Assembly (NCBI GenBank): GCA_004143945.1
Contig: SEHB01000004.1
Coordinates: 218,272 to 282,271 of the forward strand
Direction: 5' to 3'
DNA from: Lysobacteraceae bacterium
GTDB taxonomy: Bacteria > Pseudomonadota > Gammaproteobacteria > Xanthomonadales > Rhodanobacteraceae
DNA length: 64,000 nucleotides
The position numbers and the translations under genes were made by a program. Positions 25,305 to 34,826 of the stretch are shown here, one piece after another (the stretch's first letter is position 1; each line of letters opens with the position of its first letter). The notes beneath the pieces were generated by a model. That model was not told the origin of the DNA. It worked only from the letters and a program-made list of their open reading frames with translations, and made no database searches.

Positions 25305-27200
25305 TCAGCCTGCGCTGCGCAGTGCGGTGTCGGGAACCAGGTTGCCGAAGCGCTGGCGCACCGCCAGTTCGATGCTCGCGGCGTCGAGGCCCTCGTGCGC
25401 CAGCAGTTCGTCACGCGCGGCATGATCGAGGAAACGGTCGGACAGTCCGAGCTGCAGCATCGGCAGCGTGATCGCGTGCGCGTGCAGCCATTCCGAGACC
25501 GCGCTGCCCGCGCCGCCCATGATCGCATTGTCCTCGAGCGTCACGAACGCCGCGTGCGACTGCGCGAGTTCGAGCAGCAGCGCCTCGTCGAGCGGCTTGA
25601 CGAAGCGCATGTCGACGACGGTCGCGCCGAGGCGCTCGGCGGCCTTCAGCGCGGGCGCGACCAGCGCGCCGAACGCCAGCAGCGCGATGCCCGCGCCGCG
25701 CCGGCGCACTTCGGCCTTGCCGATCGGCAGCGGCGAAAGCTCGTTGCCGGCCGCGATGCCGGTGCCGCTGCCGCGCGGATAGCGCACCGCGGCCGGGCCG
25801 TCGTGCAGGAAGCCCGTGGTCAGCATGCGCCGGCACTCCAGCTCGTCCGACGGCGCCATCACGACCATGTTCGGGATGCAGCGCAGGTAGCTGAGGTCGA
25901 AGCTGCCCGCATGCGTGGCACCATCCGGACCGACGAGGCCCGCGCGATCGATCGCGAACAGCACGTCGAGGTCCTGCAGCGCGACGTCGTGGATGAGCTG
26001 GTCGTAGGCGCGCTGCAGGAACGTCGAATAGATCGCGACCACGGGCTTGGCGCCTTCGCAGGCCATGCCGGCCGCGAGCGTGACCGCGTGCTGCTCGGCG
26101 ATGCTCACGTCGAAGTAGCGCTGCGGATATTCCTTGGAGAAACGCACGAGGCCGGAGCCTTCGCGCATCGCGGGCGTGATGCCGTACAGGCGCGCGTCGA
26201 CCGCGGCCATGTCGCAGAGCCAGTCGCCGAACACGTCGGTGTAGGTCGGCTTGCCCTTGCCCGGCATCTTGACGATGCCGGCGACGGGATCGAACGGGCC
26301 GACCGCGTGGTATTCGATCTGTTCGCGCTCGGCGGGCGCATAGCCCTTGCCCTTGGTCGTGACGACATGCAGCAGCTGCGGGCCCTTGAGTTCCTTCAGC
26401 GTGCGCAGCGTCGACACCAGCAGAGGGATGTCGTGGCCGTCGATCGGCCCGGTGTAGTGGAAGCCGAGTTCCTCGAACAGCGTCGAGGGCACGAACATGC
26501 CTTTCGCGTGTTCCTCCCAGCGCTTGGCGAAACGCCAGAGGAAGCCGCCGCGCGGCATCGCGTTCTTCGCGCGCTCGCGGATGCGGTTCAGCGTGCGGCT
26601 CGCCATCAGGCGCGCGAGCATCTTGGTCAGCGCGCCGACGTTCTCGCTGATCGACATCTGGTTGTCGTTGAGCACGACGAGCACGTCGGGCTCCACATCG
26701 CCGCCGTGGTTGAGCGCCTCGAACGCCATGCCCGCGGTCATCGCGCCGTCACCGATCACCGCGACGACGCGCCGCGCGTCGCCCTTGCGCTGCGCCGCGA
26801 TCGCCATGCCGAGCGCCGCCGAGATCGAGGTCGACGAGTGGCCGACGCCGAAGGTGTCGTATTCACTCTCGTCGCGTTTCGGGAATGGCGCGACGCCGTC
26901 CTTCTTCTTGACCGTCGTGATGCGGTCGCGTCGACCGGTCAGGATCTTGTGCGGATAGCCCTGGTGGCCGACGTCCCAGACGAGCCGGTCGACCGGCGTC
27001 TCGTACAGCCAGTGCAGCGCGACGGTCAGTTCGACCACGCCGAGGTTGGCGCCGAAATGGCCGCCCGAGGTCGCGACCGATTCGATCAGGTAGTTGCGCA
27101 GTTCCTGCGCAACGAGCGGCAGTTCCTGTTCGGGGAACTGGCGCAGGTCGGCCGGCGATTCGATGCGCGCGAGGCGGGGATAGCGTTGGCTGTCGATCAT
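25305..27200 (-). CDS. dxs: 1-deoxy-D-xylulose-5-phosphate synthase
   Basis: First enzyme of the MEP isoprenoid route: joins pyruvate and glyceraldehyde 3-phosphate with loss of CO2, using thiamine diphosphate. At 631 residues it is of normal length. The ThDP site is in [20 protein letters not shown] and [25 protein letters not shown], the central [10 protein letters not shown], the transketolase-like [17 protein letters not shown] and the C-terminal RYPRGSGTG are all present. The ATG at 27200 gives the standard N-terminus ([14 protein letters not shown]). It is monocistronic here. Confidence 0.97.
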   Translation of the reverse strand: MIDSQRYPRLARIESPADLRQFPEQELPLVAQELRNYLIESVATSGGHFGANLGVVELTVALHWLYETPVDRLVWDVGHQGYPHKILTGRRDRITTVKKKDGVAPFPKRDESEYDTFGVGHSSTSISAALGMAIAAQRKGDARRVVAVIGDGAMTAGMAFEALNHGGDVEPDVLVVLNDNQMSISENVGALTKMLARLMASRTLNRIRERAKNAMPRGGFLWRFAKRWEEHAKGMFVPSTLFEELGFHYTGPIDGHDIPLLVSTLRTLKELKGPQLLHVVTTKGKGYAPAEREQIEYHAVGPFDPVAGIVKMPGKGKPTYTDVFGDWLCDMAAVDARLYGITPAMREGSGLVRFSKEYPQRYFDVSIAEQHAVTLAAGMACEGAKPVVAIYSTFLQRAYDQLIHDVALQDLDVLFAIDRAGLVGPDGATHAGSFDLSYLRCIPNMVVMAPSDELECRRMLTTGFLHDGPAAVRYPRGSGTGIAAGNELSPLPIGKAEVRRRGAGIALLAFGALVAPALKAAERLGATVVDMRFVKPLDEALLLELAQSHAAFVTLEDNAIMGGAGSAVSEWLHAHAITLPMLQLGLSDRFLDHAARDELLAHEGLDAASIELAVRQRFGNLVPDTALRSAG

Positions 27201-27361
27201 GTGCGTATTTTCAGCCGTGCGACGGGTCCGGGGCAACCAAGGCAGGGGCGTTCGCACGGGCAGGTTCAGGCTGGAAGGAGGCGCGAGGCCGGGACCGGCC
27301 GCCCGGAGGAATCGCCCGGATTCCGCGTACTGCGGGTCAGGATGCCCGGAACCGCGCGCAC

Positions 27362-28144
27362 ATGAGCCTGCCGACCACCGCCTTGCCCGATCGCGCGCAC
27401 TTCGGCTCGCCGGCCTGCCACAACTGCGGCGCCGGTATGGCAACGCCGTATTGCAGCGCCTGCGGCCAGAAGCGTGCGACGCGCCTCGGCACGCGCAGCC
27501 TCGGCAGCGAGGCCTGGCAGAGCTTTCGCTGGTTCGAAATGTCGCTGCTGCGCGGCGCCTGGCGCCTGCTGCGTGCGCCGGGCACGGTCGCGCGCGAATA
27601 CGTGCTCGGTGCGCGGACCCGCCACGTCCACCCGCTCAAGCTGCTGCTGGCCGCGGTCGGCGTGCTGCTGCTCGTGCTGGCGCGTTCTCGCTATCTCGAT
27701 TCGGCCGATGTGCACGTCACGCGCGCGATGGAACTGGTGCGCAGTTACGCGAACTGGTCGTTCTCGCTCGGCATCCTCGCGATCGCGTTCGCGTCGCTCG
27801 TCGCCTTCCATCGCCGCGGCGGCTACAACCGCGTCGAGCACCTCGTGCTTGCCGCCTACGCGCACTTCCTCGTGATCTGCGCGAGCATCGCGAACCTGCT
27901 GCCGACTCTGCTGTATCGCGACGCGACGTTCCTCGCGGCACACAAGCGCTGGTCCTCGACCTGGATGGGCGTGATCGAAGTCGCGATCGTGCTGGTCGCG
28001 TTCGCCCAGTTCTTCCGCGTCGATCCGCGCCGCGATGGCTGGCGCCTGCTGCTCGCCGGCGTGTTGTTCCTCGTTTCCAAATGGGCGCTGCTGCGCCTGT
28101 ATGCCTGGCTGCTGGTCAAGCTCGTGCTGGCCCGCCTCGCCTGA
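27362..28144 (+). CDS. DUF3667 membrane protein with N-terminal zinc ribbon
   Basis: A 260-residue protein. [20 protein letters not shown] at residues 20-39 is a four-cysteine zinc ribbon, followed by an amphipathic segment ([27 protein letters not shown]) and four or five membrane helices to the C-terminus. This is the DUF3667 layout; function is unknown. It is 29 bp before the metallopeptidase/TPM lipoprotein gene, so the two may form an operon. Confidence 0.85.
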   Translation: MSLPTTALPDRAHFGSPACHNCGAGMATPYCSACGQKRATRLGTRSLGSEAWQSFRWFEMSLLRGAWRLLRAPGTVAREYVLGARTRHVHPLKLLLAAVGVLLLVLARSRYLDSADVHVTRAMELVRSYANWSFSLGILAIAFASLVAFHRRGGYNRVEHLVLAAYAHFLVICASIANLLPTLLYRDATFLAAHKRWSSTWMGVIEVAIVLVAFAQFFRVDPRRDGWRLLLAGVLFLVSKWALLRLYAWLLVKLVLARLA

Positions 28145-28173
28145 TTCCCGTGACCTACCGAGAGGACGCTCCG

Positions 28174-30009
28174 ATGCCTGCCTTCCTGTCCTGCCCTCTT
28201 GCGGTGCGCATTCGCCGCCCTCGCCACGGCGTATTGCCGCTCGCGCTTGCGGCGTCGCTGGCCGGTTGCAGCGATGCCGCACCACCCGCAGCCCCGCCGG
28301 CGCAGTCGCTCGCATCCGCGCCGGTTGCCCCCGCGCCATCGCTCGCTTCCGCGCCTGCGACGCCGCTCGCTGCCGCCAGCGAAGCTGCGCTCGTCGACGA
28401 GATCGCCGCGACGCTGCAGGCGTGCTCGTACGACGGTGCACCGGTCAGGATCGGAGCGGACCGCATCGGACCGCCGCCTTCGGGCGACTGCCGCGACATG
28501 GTCGCGCGGATCATGCAGTTCACGGGCCTGCCGCAGAACTTCGACGTGATGGAGGCGCCGGTGCCGAACGCGGCTGCGGTGATCGTGCTCGACGAGCAGA
28601 AGATGCCGCGCCGCGTGATCGCGTTCAACAACGATTTCATGAACGTCGTGTCGCGCGCGACCGGTGGCAATGCGTGGGCGCCGGTCAGCATCATGGCGCA
28701 CGAGATCGGGCATCACCTGTCCGGCCACACGATCACGCCGGGCGGCAGCCAGCCGCCGACCGAGCTCGAGGCGGACAAGTTCTCGGGTTTCGTGCTCTAC
28801 AAGATGGGCGCGACCCTTGGCGATGCGCAGAAGGCGATGGCGACGCTCGTCGCGGATGGACCCGATGGCGCGACCCATCCGGGTCGGCGCAAGCGCCTGA
28901 CCGCGATCGAAGAGGGCTGGCAGCAGGCGTGCGTGCAGCAGGGGGCCGGCGAATGCCACGGGGCGCTCGCGATCGCGATGCGCGTCGCCAGCGTCGACGA
29001 TGCACCGGCGCAGGCGCGTCCGGCGCCGAGCATCGATGCGCGGCCCGCTCGCGAGCCGGTCGCGGCGGCCGACGCGCCCGCGCAGCCGGTGGCGGTCGCG
29101 CCTGCGTCGCCACCCACTGCGGTCGACACGAAGTCGGGCGTGGACGTGGTGCCGGCGCCGGGATCGACGCCTTCCAAGTTCGGCCAGTTCGTCTACGACG
29201 AATTCGGCCTGCTCGATCCGGAAGGCCGCGCCGAGGCCGAGCGCCGCATGTTCGGATTCGCGCGCGACAGCGGCATCGAGGTCGTGACGCTGCTGGTCAG
29301 GGACCTGCACGGCATGGGCGCGCAGGACTACGCCTACGCGATGATGCGCCAGCTGCGCGTCGGCAAGCTCGATGTCGGCAACGGCGCGGTGGTGGTGGTC
29401 GCGCCGGAGCAGCGGCAGTCCGCGATCGCGATCGGCCCAGGCCTGCTGATCGAGGTCGGCAACCTGCAGGCGCTCAACCTCACGAGTCTGGAGAGCTTCA
29501 TCGAGGACGCCTGGCCGGTGTGCACGAAGTACGGCAACTGCAAGGGCTGGACCGAGAACTTCTTCCTCACGAGCGACCGCATCGCGCGCAGCGGGCAGCA
29601 CTGGGAATGGACCGTGCGCTACCCGAGCCTCGCCGAGATGAAGGCGGTGCACGATCGCGAGTTCGCCGAACGCATGGAGAGCGGCGCGAGCTACGACCCC
29701 GACCAGTCGCTGACGTGGCGCAAGATCGCGCGCTTCAATGGCACCGTCGTGGACCTGACGCCGGATCCGCAGGATCGCACGCACTTCGTCAACGAAAAGC
29801 ATGCGGAGATGGTCGGTCCGGCTGTGCGCGTGCGCAGTGACGACGGCATCGACGCGATGCTCTACGTGCATCCGCATGCGCAGGGCCTGATGCCGGCCGG
29901 CAGGCTCGTCGAAGGCGCGCGCTACGGGTTCGTGATCCGCGAACACAGCCTGGGCAACGACACCCCGCAGCTGGACCTGCTCAGCTACGACGCGCTCGAC
30001 GGGACCTGA
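28174..30009 (+). CDS. lipoprotein with M48-like metallopeptidase site and TPM domain
   Basis: A 611-residue predicted lipoprotein: Cys32 in LALAASLAGCSD is a lipobox, followed by an Ala/Pro-rich linker. Around residue 176 is SIMAHEIGHHLSGHT, a zinc-binding HExxH, with ELEADKFSGFVLYKMGA 24 residues later supplying a third Glu ligand as in M48 peptidases. A second Ala/Pro linker leads to a TPM domain (about 334-430: YDEFGLLDPEGRAEAERRMF, GNGAVVVVAPE, AIAIGPGLLIE), then about 150 unrecognised residues. The two domains normally occur in separate proteins. The ATG at 28174 has AGAGGA upstream. A role in envelope protein quality control is a guess. Confidence 0.82.
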   Translation: MPAFLSCPLAVRIRRPRHGVLPLALAASLAGCSDAAPPAAPPAQSLASAPVAPAPSLASAPATPLAAASEAALVDEIAATLQACSYDGAPVRIGADRIGPPPSGDCRDMVARIMQFTGLPQNFDVMEAPVPNAAAVIVLDEQKMPRRVIAFNNDFMNVVSRATGGNAWAPVSIMAHEIGHHLSGHTITPGGSQPPTELEADKFSGFVLYKMGATLGDAQKAMATLVADGPDGATHPGRRKRLTAIEEGWQQACVQQGAGECHGALAIAMRVASVDDAPAQARPAPSIDARPAREPVAAADAPAQPVAVAPASPPTAVDTKSGVDVVPAPGSTPSKFGQFVYDEFGLLDPEGRAEAERRMFGFARDSGIEVVTLLVRDLHGMGAQDYAYAMMRQLRVGKLDVGNGAVVVVAPEQRQSAIAIGPGLLIEVGNLQALNLTSLESFIEDAWPVCTKYGNCKGWTENFFLTSDRIARSGQHWEWTVRYPSLAEMKAVHDREFAERMESGASYDPDQSLTWRKIARFNGTVVDLTPDPQDRTHFVNEKHAEMVGPAVRVRSDDGIDAMLYVHPHAQGLMPAGRLVEGARYGFVIREHSLGNDTPQLDLLSYDALDGT

Positions 30010-30023
30010 CCGGATCCGGAGAG

Positions 30024-30051
30024 GGCCGCGGGTGCATGCGCGCCCGCGGCC
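30024..30051. terminator. GC-rich hairpin between convergent genes
   Basis: GGCCGCGGG (30024-30032) and CCCGCGGCC (30043-30051) form a perfect 9-bp stem with a 10-base loop in the 49-bp space between the TPM lipoprotein and the channel gene. There is no T tract on either strand, so it is a possible bidirectional terminator only. Confidence 0.4.
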
Positions 30052-30058
30052 GCGGGGT

Positions 30059-30775
30059 TCAACGATCGCGGCGCGCGAGCACCGTGAGGCCGATCAGGCG
30101 CGACACCACGAGCGCGAGGTACATGATGCCGACGAAGATCTCGAGGCTCGCGAGCGCGCGCGCTTGCCCGCTCAGCGGAATCACGTCGCCGATGCCGGTG
30201 CTCGAGAGCAGCACGAAGCTCAGGAACGTGAGCTCGGACCAGCTCCGCGGCGTGCCGCCTTCGCCGAATCCGAAGCTGCCCGGTTGCAGCGCCTGGCAGG
30301 CGACGAACAGGTAGGTGAAGCCCCAGGCGAGCAGCGTGAACGTCGCTCCGGCCGCGAACAGTTCGTCGGTGGTCGCACGGCGGTCGGCCAGCATGTAGCG
30401 GATCAGCGACCATGCCGCGTAGAAATAGAACAGCGCCTCGAGCGCCGCGGCCCACGGCAGCAGGCCGGGCATGCGATACCACGCGTGCAGCACGTTGAGG
30501 GCGACCGCGGGCAGCGCGATCGCCACGCTGATCGATGCATGCCCGCGCGTGCGCTGCACCATCGCGATCGTCAGGCACAGCACGAGCACGGAGAAGGCCC
30601 CGAACAGCGCGTTGCCCGCGCGGCGTCCCTCGATGAACGGGTAGAGCAGGAGGCCCGCGAGCTGCAGCAGCAACAGGAAAGCGGACGGATGCCGATTGAG
30701 GTGCACGCGCCAGCGCAGTCGCGCGATGCGCTCGGCGCTCAGTGGTGGCTGGCCTGGCGGGTCGGTCGCGGTCAT
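30059..30775 (-). CDS. two-pore-helix type ion channel protein
   Basis: A 238-residue membrane protein with four to five helices before a re-entrant pore region and one final helix. The segment SELTFLSFVLLSSTGIGDVI resembles a potassium-channel pore helix and filter, with TGIGD in place of TVGYGD. The last helix (ALASLEIFVGIMYLALVVSRLIG) matches the inner helix of bacterial two-transmembrane ion channels (Ion_trans_2). No cytosolic regulatory domain is attached. Ion selectivity cannot be predicted with this altered filter. Confidence 0.8.
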   Translation of the reverse strand: MTATDPPGQPPLSAERIARLRWRVHLNRHPSAFLLLLQLAGLLLYPFIEGRRAGNALFGAFSVLVLCLTIAMVQRTRGHASISVAIALPAVALNVLHAWYRMPGLLPWAAALEALFYFYAAWSLIRYMLADRRATTDELFAAGATFTLLAWGFTYLFVACQALQPGSFGFGEGGTPRSWSELTFLSFVLLSSTGIGDVIPLSGQARALASLEIFVGIMYLALVVSRLIGLTVLARRDR

Positions 30776-30806
30776 CGCGTCTGCGCCTGGCCGGTGCGCG
30801 CGCGGA

Positions 30807-31400
30807 TCAATGCGGGCGCCGGTCGCGCGGCAGGTGGTTGACGAGGAATTCCATCTGGTCGGCGAGGATGTTGCGATTGGACAGGATCAGGTGCTCGACC
30901 CAGCTAGGGCGGTACGGCACCGCGAGCAGCGGCATGCCGGCCTGCTGCGGCGTGCGGCTGCCCTTCTTCACGTTGCAGCACCAGCACGCGGTGACGACGT
31001 TGACCCAGGTGTCGCGCCCGCCCTTCGACAGCGGCAGCACGTGGTCGCGCGTGAGTTCGCCGCGGCTGAAATGGTGGCCGCAATACAGGCACAGCATGCG
31101 GTCACGCGCGAACAGCGCGGCGTTCGTCAACGCAGGCGCGGGGTCGATCGCGCCGGCGCGCGCGTGGCCCGTGCTCGCGACGATCGGGTGCAGCTCGATC
31201 ACGCTCTGGCGCCCGAGGCTGCGGTTGATGCCGCCGTGGATCGTCAGGCAGGTTTCACCGAGGGTCCAGGCGACCGCGCCGCGCACATACAGGCAGACCG
31301 CATCCTGCCAGCTCATCCAGTCGAGGATGCGCCCGGTCGAGTCCAGGGACAGGACACGCGTGCCGTGGATGTCGCCGGAAGTTCTGACTTCCGCAAGCAT
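30807..31400 (-). CDS. HNH endonuclease family protein
   Basis: A 197-residue protein. The C-terminal half contains MLCLYCGHHFSRGELTRDHV followed by PLSKGGRDTW and VVTACWCCNVKKG: two CxxC pairs for zinc and the DHV.P.S.GG core of the HNH nuclease fold. The N-terminal 80 residues (TRVLSLDSTGRILDWMSWQD) are typical of a conserved chromosomal group in xanthomonads and related bacteria; its biological role is unclear. GGAGG lies five bases before the ATG. It is 31 bp upstream of the channel gene on the same strand. Confidence 0.88.
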   Translation of the reverse strand: MLAEVRTSGDIHGTRVLSLDSTGRILDWMSWQDAVCLYVRGAVAWTLGETCLTIHGGINRSLGRQSVIELHPIVASTGHARAGAIDPAPALTNAALFARDRMLCLYCGHHFSRGELTRDHVLPLSKGGRDTWVNVVTACWCCNVKKGSRTPQQAGMPLLAVPYRPSWVEHLILSNRNILADQMEFLVNHLPRDRRPH

Positions 31401-31668
31401 GGGACCTCCGTTCTCGCAAGAAACCGGTGTCGCCGCCGACCTCCCCCTGCGGAGGCGGATCGTTGCGCAGCATAGTGCAAAGGCTGTTGCAGGGAAAATC
31501 GCGAGGACACGGCGGCAGCGGCGTCGGCAATCGCATGCCCTTCGCCACCCGCAGCTCGAGCATCGAGCCGTCGAGGACTACCGAGTCCATGCAACCGCCG
31601 CGCGCATCTCGGGACATCACGACGTTCTCGATCGGCGCGGAGCGCACAAGGCTCGCGCGGCGCTCGGC

Positions 31669-33459
31669 TCAGTCGAACTGCGCGTCCGGCATCGCCATCA
31701 GTGACGCGGCGCCGCTGCGCATCGCGGCGGCGTGCATCTGCGTACGCGGCAGGATGCGAGCGTAGTAGAAGCGCGCGGTGTGGCGTTTGGCCTGCTTGAG
31801 GTGTTCGGAGTGCGCCGAGCGATCGGCCGCGGCGACCGCGCGTGCCCACAGCCATGCGAGCGCGATATAGCCCGAGTAGAACAGGTAGTCGTAGGCGGCG
31901 GCGCCCATCTCCTCGGGGTCGGCGGATGCGCGCTGGCCGAGTTCGAGGGTGAGTGCGGCCCATTCCTTCGCCGCAGCCGCGAGCGGGCCGACGAATTCGG
32001 CGAGCGAGCCGTCGCCTGCGTTCGCTTCGCAGAACGCACCGATCTCGCCGAGGAAGTGCCGGAGCCCGGTGCCCTTGAGCTGCATGACCTTGCGCCCGAG
32101 CAGGTCGTTGGCCTGGATCTGCGTGGTGCCTTCGTACAGCGTCGTGATGCGCGCATCGCGCGCGAGCTGCTCGACGCCATTCTCGGCGATGTAGCCGTGG
32201 CCGCCGTAGACCTGCACCGCGTGGTAGGTGCACTCGTTGCCGAGTTCCGTCAGCAGCCCCTTGACGATCGGCGTGAGGAAAGCGACGAGGGCTTCCGCGC
32301 GCTCGCGCTCGCCCGGGTCGCTGCTGTTGCGCGCGATGTCTTCCTGCGTGTACGCGTAGAGGCCGAGCAGGCGCCCGCCCTCGATGAACGCCTTCTGGGT
32401 CAGCAGCATGCGACGCACGTCGGGATGCACGATCAGCGGATCAGCCGGCTTGTCGGGGAACTTCGGTCCCGACAGCGAGCGCATCTGCAGGCGCTCGCGC
32501 GCGTAGGCGAGCGAGTTCTGGTAGGCGCGTTCCGCAAGCCCGAGGCCCTGCAGTCCGACCGCGAGTCGCGCGGTGTTCATCATCGTGAACATCGCGACGA
32601 GGCCCTTGTTCGGCTCGCCGACGAGCCAGCCTTCCGCAGCGTCGAAGTTCATCACGCAGGTGACCGAGCCGTGGATGCCCATCTTGTGCTCGATCGAGCC
32701 GCATGCGAGCGAATTGCGTTCGCCGACCGTGCCGTCGCGCGCGACCTTGAACTTCGGCACGAGGAACAGCGAGATGCCTTTCACGCCGGCCGGTGCATCG
32801 GGCAGGCGCGCGAGCACGAGATGCAGGATGTTGTCGACGAAGTCATGCTCGCCCGCGGTGATGAAGATCTTGGTGCCGCTGACGTGCCAGCTGCCGTCGG
32901 CGCCCGGTACGGCGCGCGTTTTCAGCATGCCGAGGTCGGTGCCGCACTGGGGTTCGGTCAGGCACATCGTTCCGGTCCAGCGTCCGGATACCAGGGGTTT
33001 GAGGAACACCTCGCGCTGCCAGTCCTCGCCGTGGAATTCCAGCGCGGACGACGCGCCGTGCGAGAGCATCGGATAGTTGCCCCAGGACAGGTTGGCCGCG
33101 TCGATCATTTCCTTGCATGCGGCGCCGAGCGTTTCGGGCAGGCCCTGTCCGCCGAATTCCTCGCGCGCGGTGAGTCCGATCCAGCCGCCTTCGACGTATT
33201 GCGCGAAGGCCTCCCTGAAGCCGTCGGGCGTGCGCACGCCCTGCGTCGACTTGTCGTAGGTGCAACCTTGCTCGTCGCCCGTGCGATTGAGGGGCGCGAG
33301 CACCTGGCCACAGAATCTCCCCGCTTCCTCGAGCACCGCGTCGACGACGTCGCGACTCGCGCCGGAACATCCCGGCAGGCGTGCGAACAACGATTCGACC
33401 TCGAGCACGTCGTGCAATGCGAAACGCAGGTCGGCCAGCGGGGCGGTGTAACGGCTCAT
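31669..33459 (-). CDS. acyl-CoA dehydrogenase with C-terminal extension domain (FadE/DmdC-like)
   Basis: A 596-residue FAD-dependent acyl-CoA dehydrogenase. Its parts are an N-terminal helical domain (WIGLTAREEFGGQGLPETLG), a middle beta domain with MCLTEPQCGTDLGMLKTRA and GTKIFITAGEHD, and a C-terminal helical domain with YGGHGYIAENGVEQLARDAR and YEGTTQIQANDL. About 130 further residues match the extra C-terminal domain of the FadE5/DmdC branch. It probably oxidises long- or branched-chain acyl-CoA; the exact substrate is unknown. The ATG at 33459 gives the usual start MSRYTAPLADLRFAL. Confidence 0.92.
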   Translation of the reverse strand: MSRYTAPLADLRFALHDVLEVESLFARLPGCSGASRDVVDAVLEEAGRFCGQVLAPLNRTGDEQGCTYDKSTQGVRTPDGFREAFAQYVEGGWIGLTAREEFGGQGLPETLGAACKEMIDAANLSWGNYPMLSHGASSALEFHGEDWQREVFLKPLVSGRWTGTMCLTEPQCGTDLGMLKTRAVPGADGSWHVSGTKIFITAGEHDFVDNILHLVLARLPDAPAGVKGISLFLVPKFKVARDGTVGERNSLACGSIEHKMGIHGSVTCVMNFDAAEGWLVGEPNKGLVAMFTMMNTARLAVGLQGLGLAERAYQNSLAYARERLQMRSLSGPKFPDKPADPLIVHPDVRRMLLTQKAFIEGGRLLGLYAYTQEDIARNSSDPGERERAEALVAFLTPIVKGLLTELGNECTYHAVQVYGGHGYIAENGVEQLARDARITTLYEGTTQIQANDLLGRKVMQLKGTGLRHFLGEIGAFCEANAGDGSLAEFVGPLAAAAKEWAALTLELGQRASADPEEMGAAAYDYLFYSGYIALAWLWARAVAAADRSAHSEHLKQAKRHTARFYYARILPRTQMHAAAMRSGAASLMAMPDAQFD

Positions 33460-33553
33460 CGGGAACTCCGGGGACGGCGTCGCGCCGGACGGCGCGGCGG
33501 TACTGGGTGTCTGCCAGGTGCTCTGGACGGGGCGAGCGCGCGCGACGGCTTCG

Positions 33554-33994
33554 TCAGCGCCAGGTGTTCGGAACGCCAGGCACGGGTGACAGTCGGCTTG
33601 CGCGCTCGAACGTGAACGATTCGCTCGGTTCGCTGGTGCGGATCGTGCCTTCGAGGCGGTAGGCGAAATCGTGATCGGGTGCGAGCGCGGGACCGCGCGC
33701 GAGGCGCGCTTCGACGACGTCGCCGCTGTTGGCGAGGATCTCGATGTCGGTCGTCGCGTCGAGCGTGCCGACGTCCTGCGCCTCGACCGTGAGCCTGGCC
33801 TGCACGCCGGCGTAGCGCATCGGGAACGTGCTGAAGTTCTGCACGCGCAGTTGCACGTGCCAGCTGCCATCGGGCTGGATCGCGAGCTGCTGGATGCTCG
33901 CGGTGGACGGATGCATGCGTTTCGGCGGCCCCGAGCTGCAGGCGCCGAGCGCGACGCCGAGCACCAGCGCGGCGAGCGGAATACGCGGGTTCAT
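33554..33994 (-). CDS. LEA14/WHy-like lipoprotein
   Basis: A 146-residue predicted lipoprotein: LGVALGACSS at residues 10-19 is a lipobox. The mature part (SWHVQLRVQNFSTFPMRYAG, then ARLTVEAQDVGTLDATTDIE) has the alternating beta pattern of LEA type 2/WHy domains, found in bacterial envelope lipoproteins. Family placement is by pattern, not search. It lies 94 bp upstream of the acyl-CoA dehydrogenase gene on the same strand. Confidence 0.75.
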   Translation of the reverse strand: MNPRIPLAALVLGVALGACSSGPPKRMHPSTASIQQLAIQPDGSWHVQLRVQNFSTFPMRYAGVQARLTVEAQDVGTLDATTDIEILANSGDVVEARLARGPALAPDHDFAYRLEGTIRTSEPSESFTFERASRLSPVPGVPNTWR

Positions 33995-34145
33995 CACCAC
34001 CTCAAACGATCGTTCGAACCGGGCTAGCCTATCCAATCCCGCGATCCGCCGCAAAGCCCGCAGGATCGAAGCGCAGGGCACGCGAAGCAGGTCCGATCCT
34101 CGTCCCGCCGTGTCGTCCGTGGCGAGCCGCTGCTGGTCGCCGCGG

Positions 34146-34826
34146 TCACGGGGCCTCCAGCCGGGAAGCGCCGAACCGCGCGATCGGGCTCTGCGCGACG
34201 ACACGCCCGGCGTCGAGGTGGACGACTTCGTCGGCGAGCTGCGCGACCTCGTCGGCGTGATGCGTGACGAGCACCGTGAACACGCGCAGTTCCTGCTTCA
34301 ATCGCGCGAGATGACCGAGTACCTGCCGCCGCGCCTGCGCATGCAGGCCGGTCAGGGGTTCGTCCAGCAGCAGCGCGCGCGGACTCGACAGCAGCGCGCG
34401 CCCGATCGCGACGCGCTGGCGTTCGCCGCCCGACAGGCCGTGCGGCCGCCGCGACAGCAGCGGCGCGAGCCCGAGCAGCTCGACGATCGCGTCGAACCGG
34501 ATCGCGGCGCCGGAGTCGCGCGCGCCCATGCCGTAGGCGAGGTTGCGGCGCACGTCGAGGTGCGGGAACAGCCGTCCGTCCTGGAACACGTAGCCGATGC
34601 GCCGCGCTGCGACCGCGACGTCGGTGCGCTCGCGGCGGTCGAGCAGCGTGACGCCGTCGATCGCGATGTGGCCCTCGCGCGGCGACAGCAGCCCCGCGAT
34701 CGCGTTGAGTACGCTGGTCTTGCCGGCACCCGAATCGCCGAACAGCGCGAGCGTGCGCGCGTCCGAGCGGAACGCGACGTCGAGTTCGAACTCGCGAAAC
34801 GAATGCCGCAGCGCGAGCTCAATCAT
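34146..34826 (-). CDS. modC: molybdate ABC transporter ATP-binding protein (short form)
   Basis: A 226-residue ABC ATPase. Walker A is FGDSGAGKTS, the Q-loop FQDGRLFPH, the signature LSGGERQR, Walker B ALLLDEP and the switch His is in LVTHHADEV. Assignment to molybdate rests on the neighbours and on the overlap with modB (8 bp). Typical ModC has about 350 residues with a C-terminal TOBE domain that binds molybdate and gives feedback inhibition; here the protein ends after the ATPase domain, with no sign of a frameshift downstream. Confidence 0.88.
   Translation of the reverse strand: MIELALRHSFREFELDVAFRSDARTLALFGDSGAGKTSVLNAIAGLLSPREGHIAIDGVTLLDRRERTDVAVAARRIGYVFQDGRLFPHLDVRRNLAYGMGARDSGAAIRFDAIVELLGLAPLLSRRPHGLSGGERQRVAIGRALLSSPRALLLDEPLTGLHAQARRQVLGHLARLKQELRVFTVLVTHHADEVAQLADEVVHLDAGRVVAQSPIARFGASRLEAP

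Noticed and set aside
31401..31668. A small gene between the HNH protein and the acyl-CoA dehydrogenase
   Set aside because: The open frames there lack ribosome sites and hydrophobic or family-like patterns; nothing supports a gene in this 268-bp gap.
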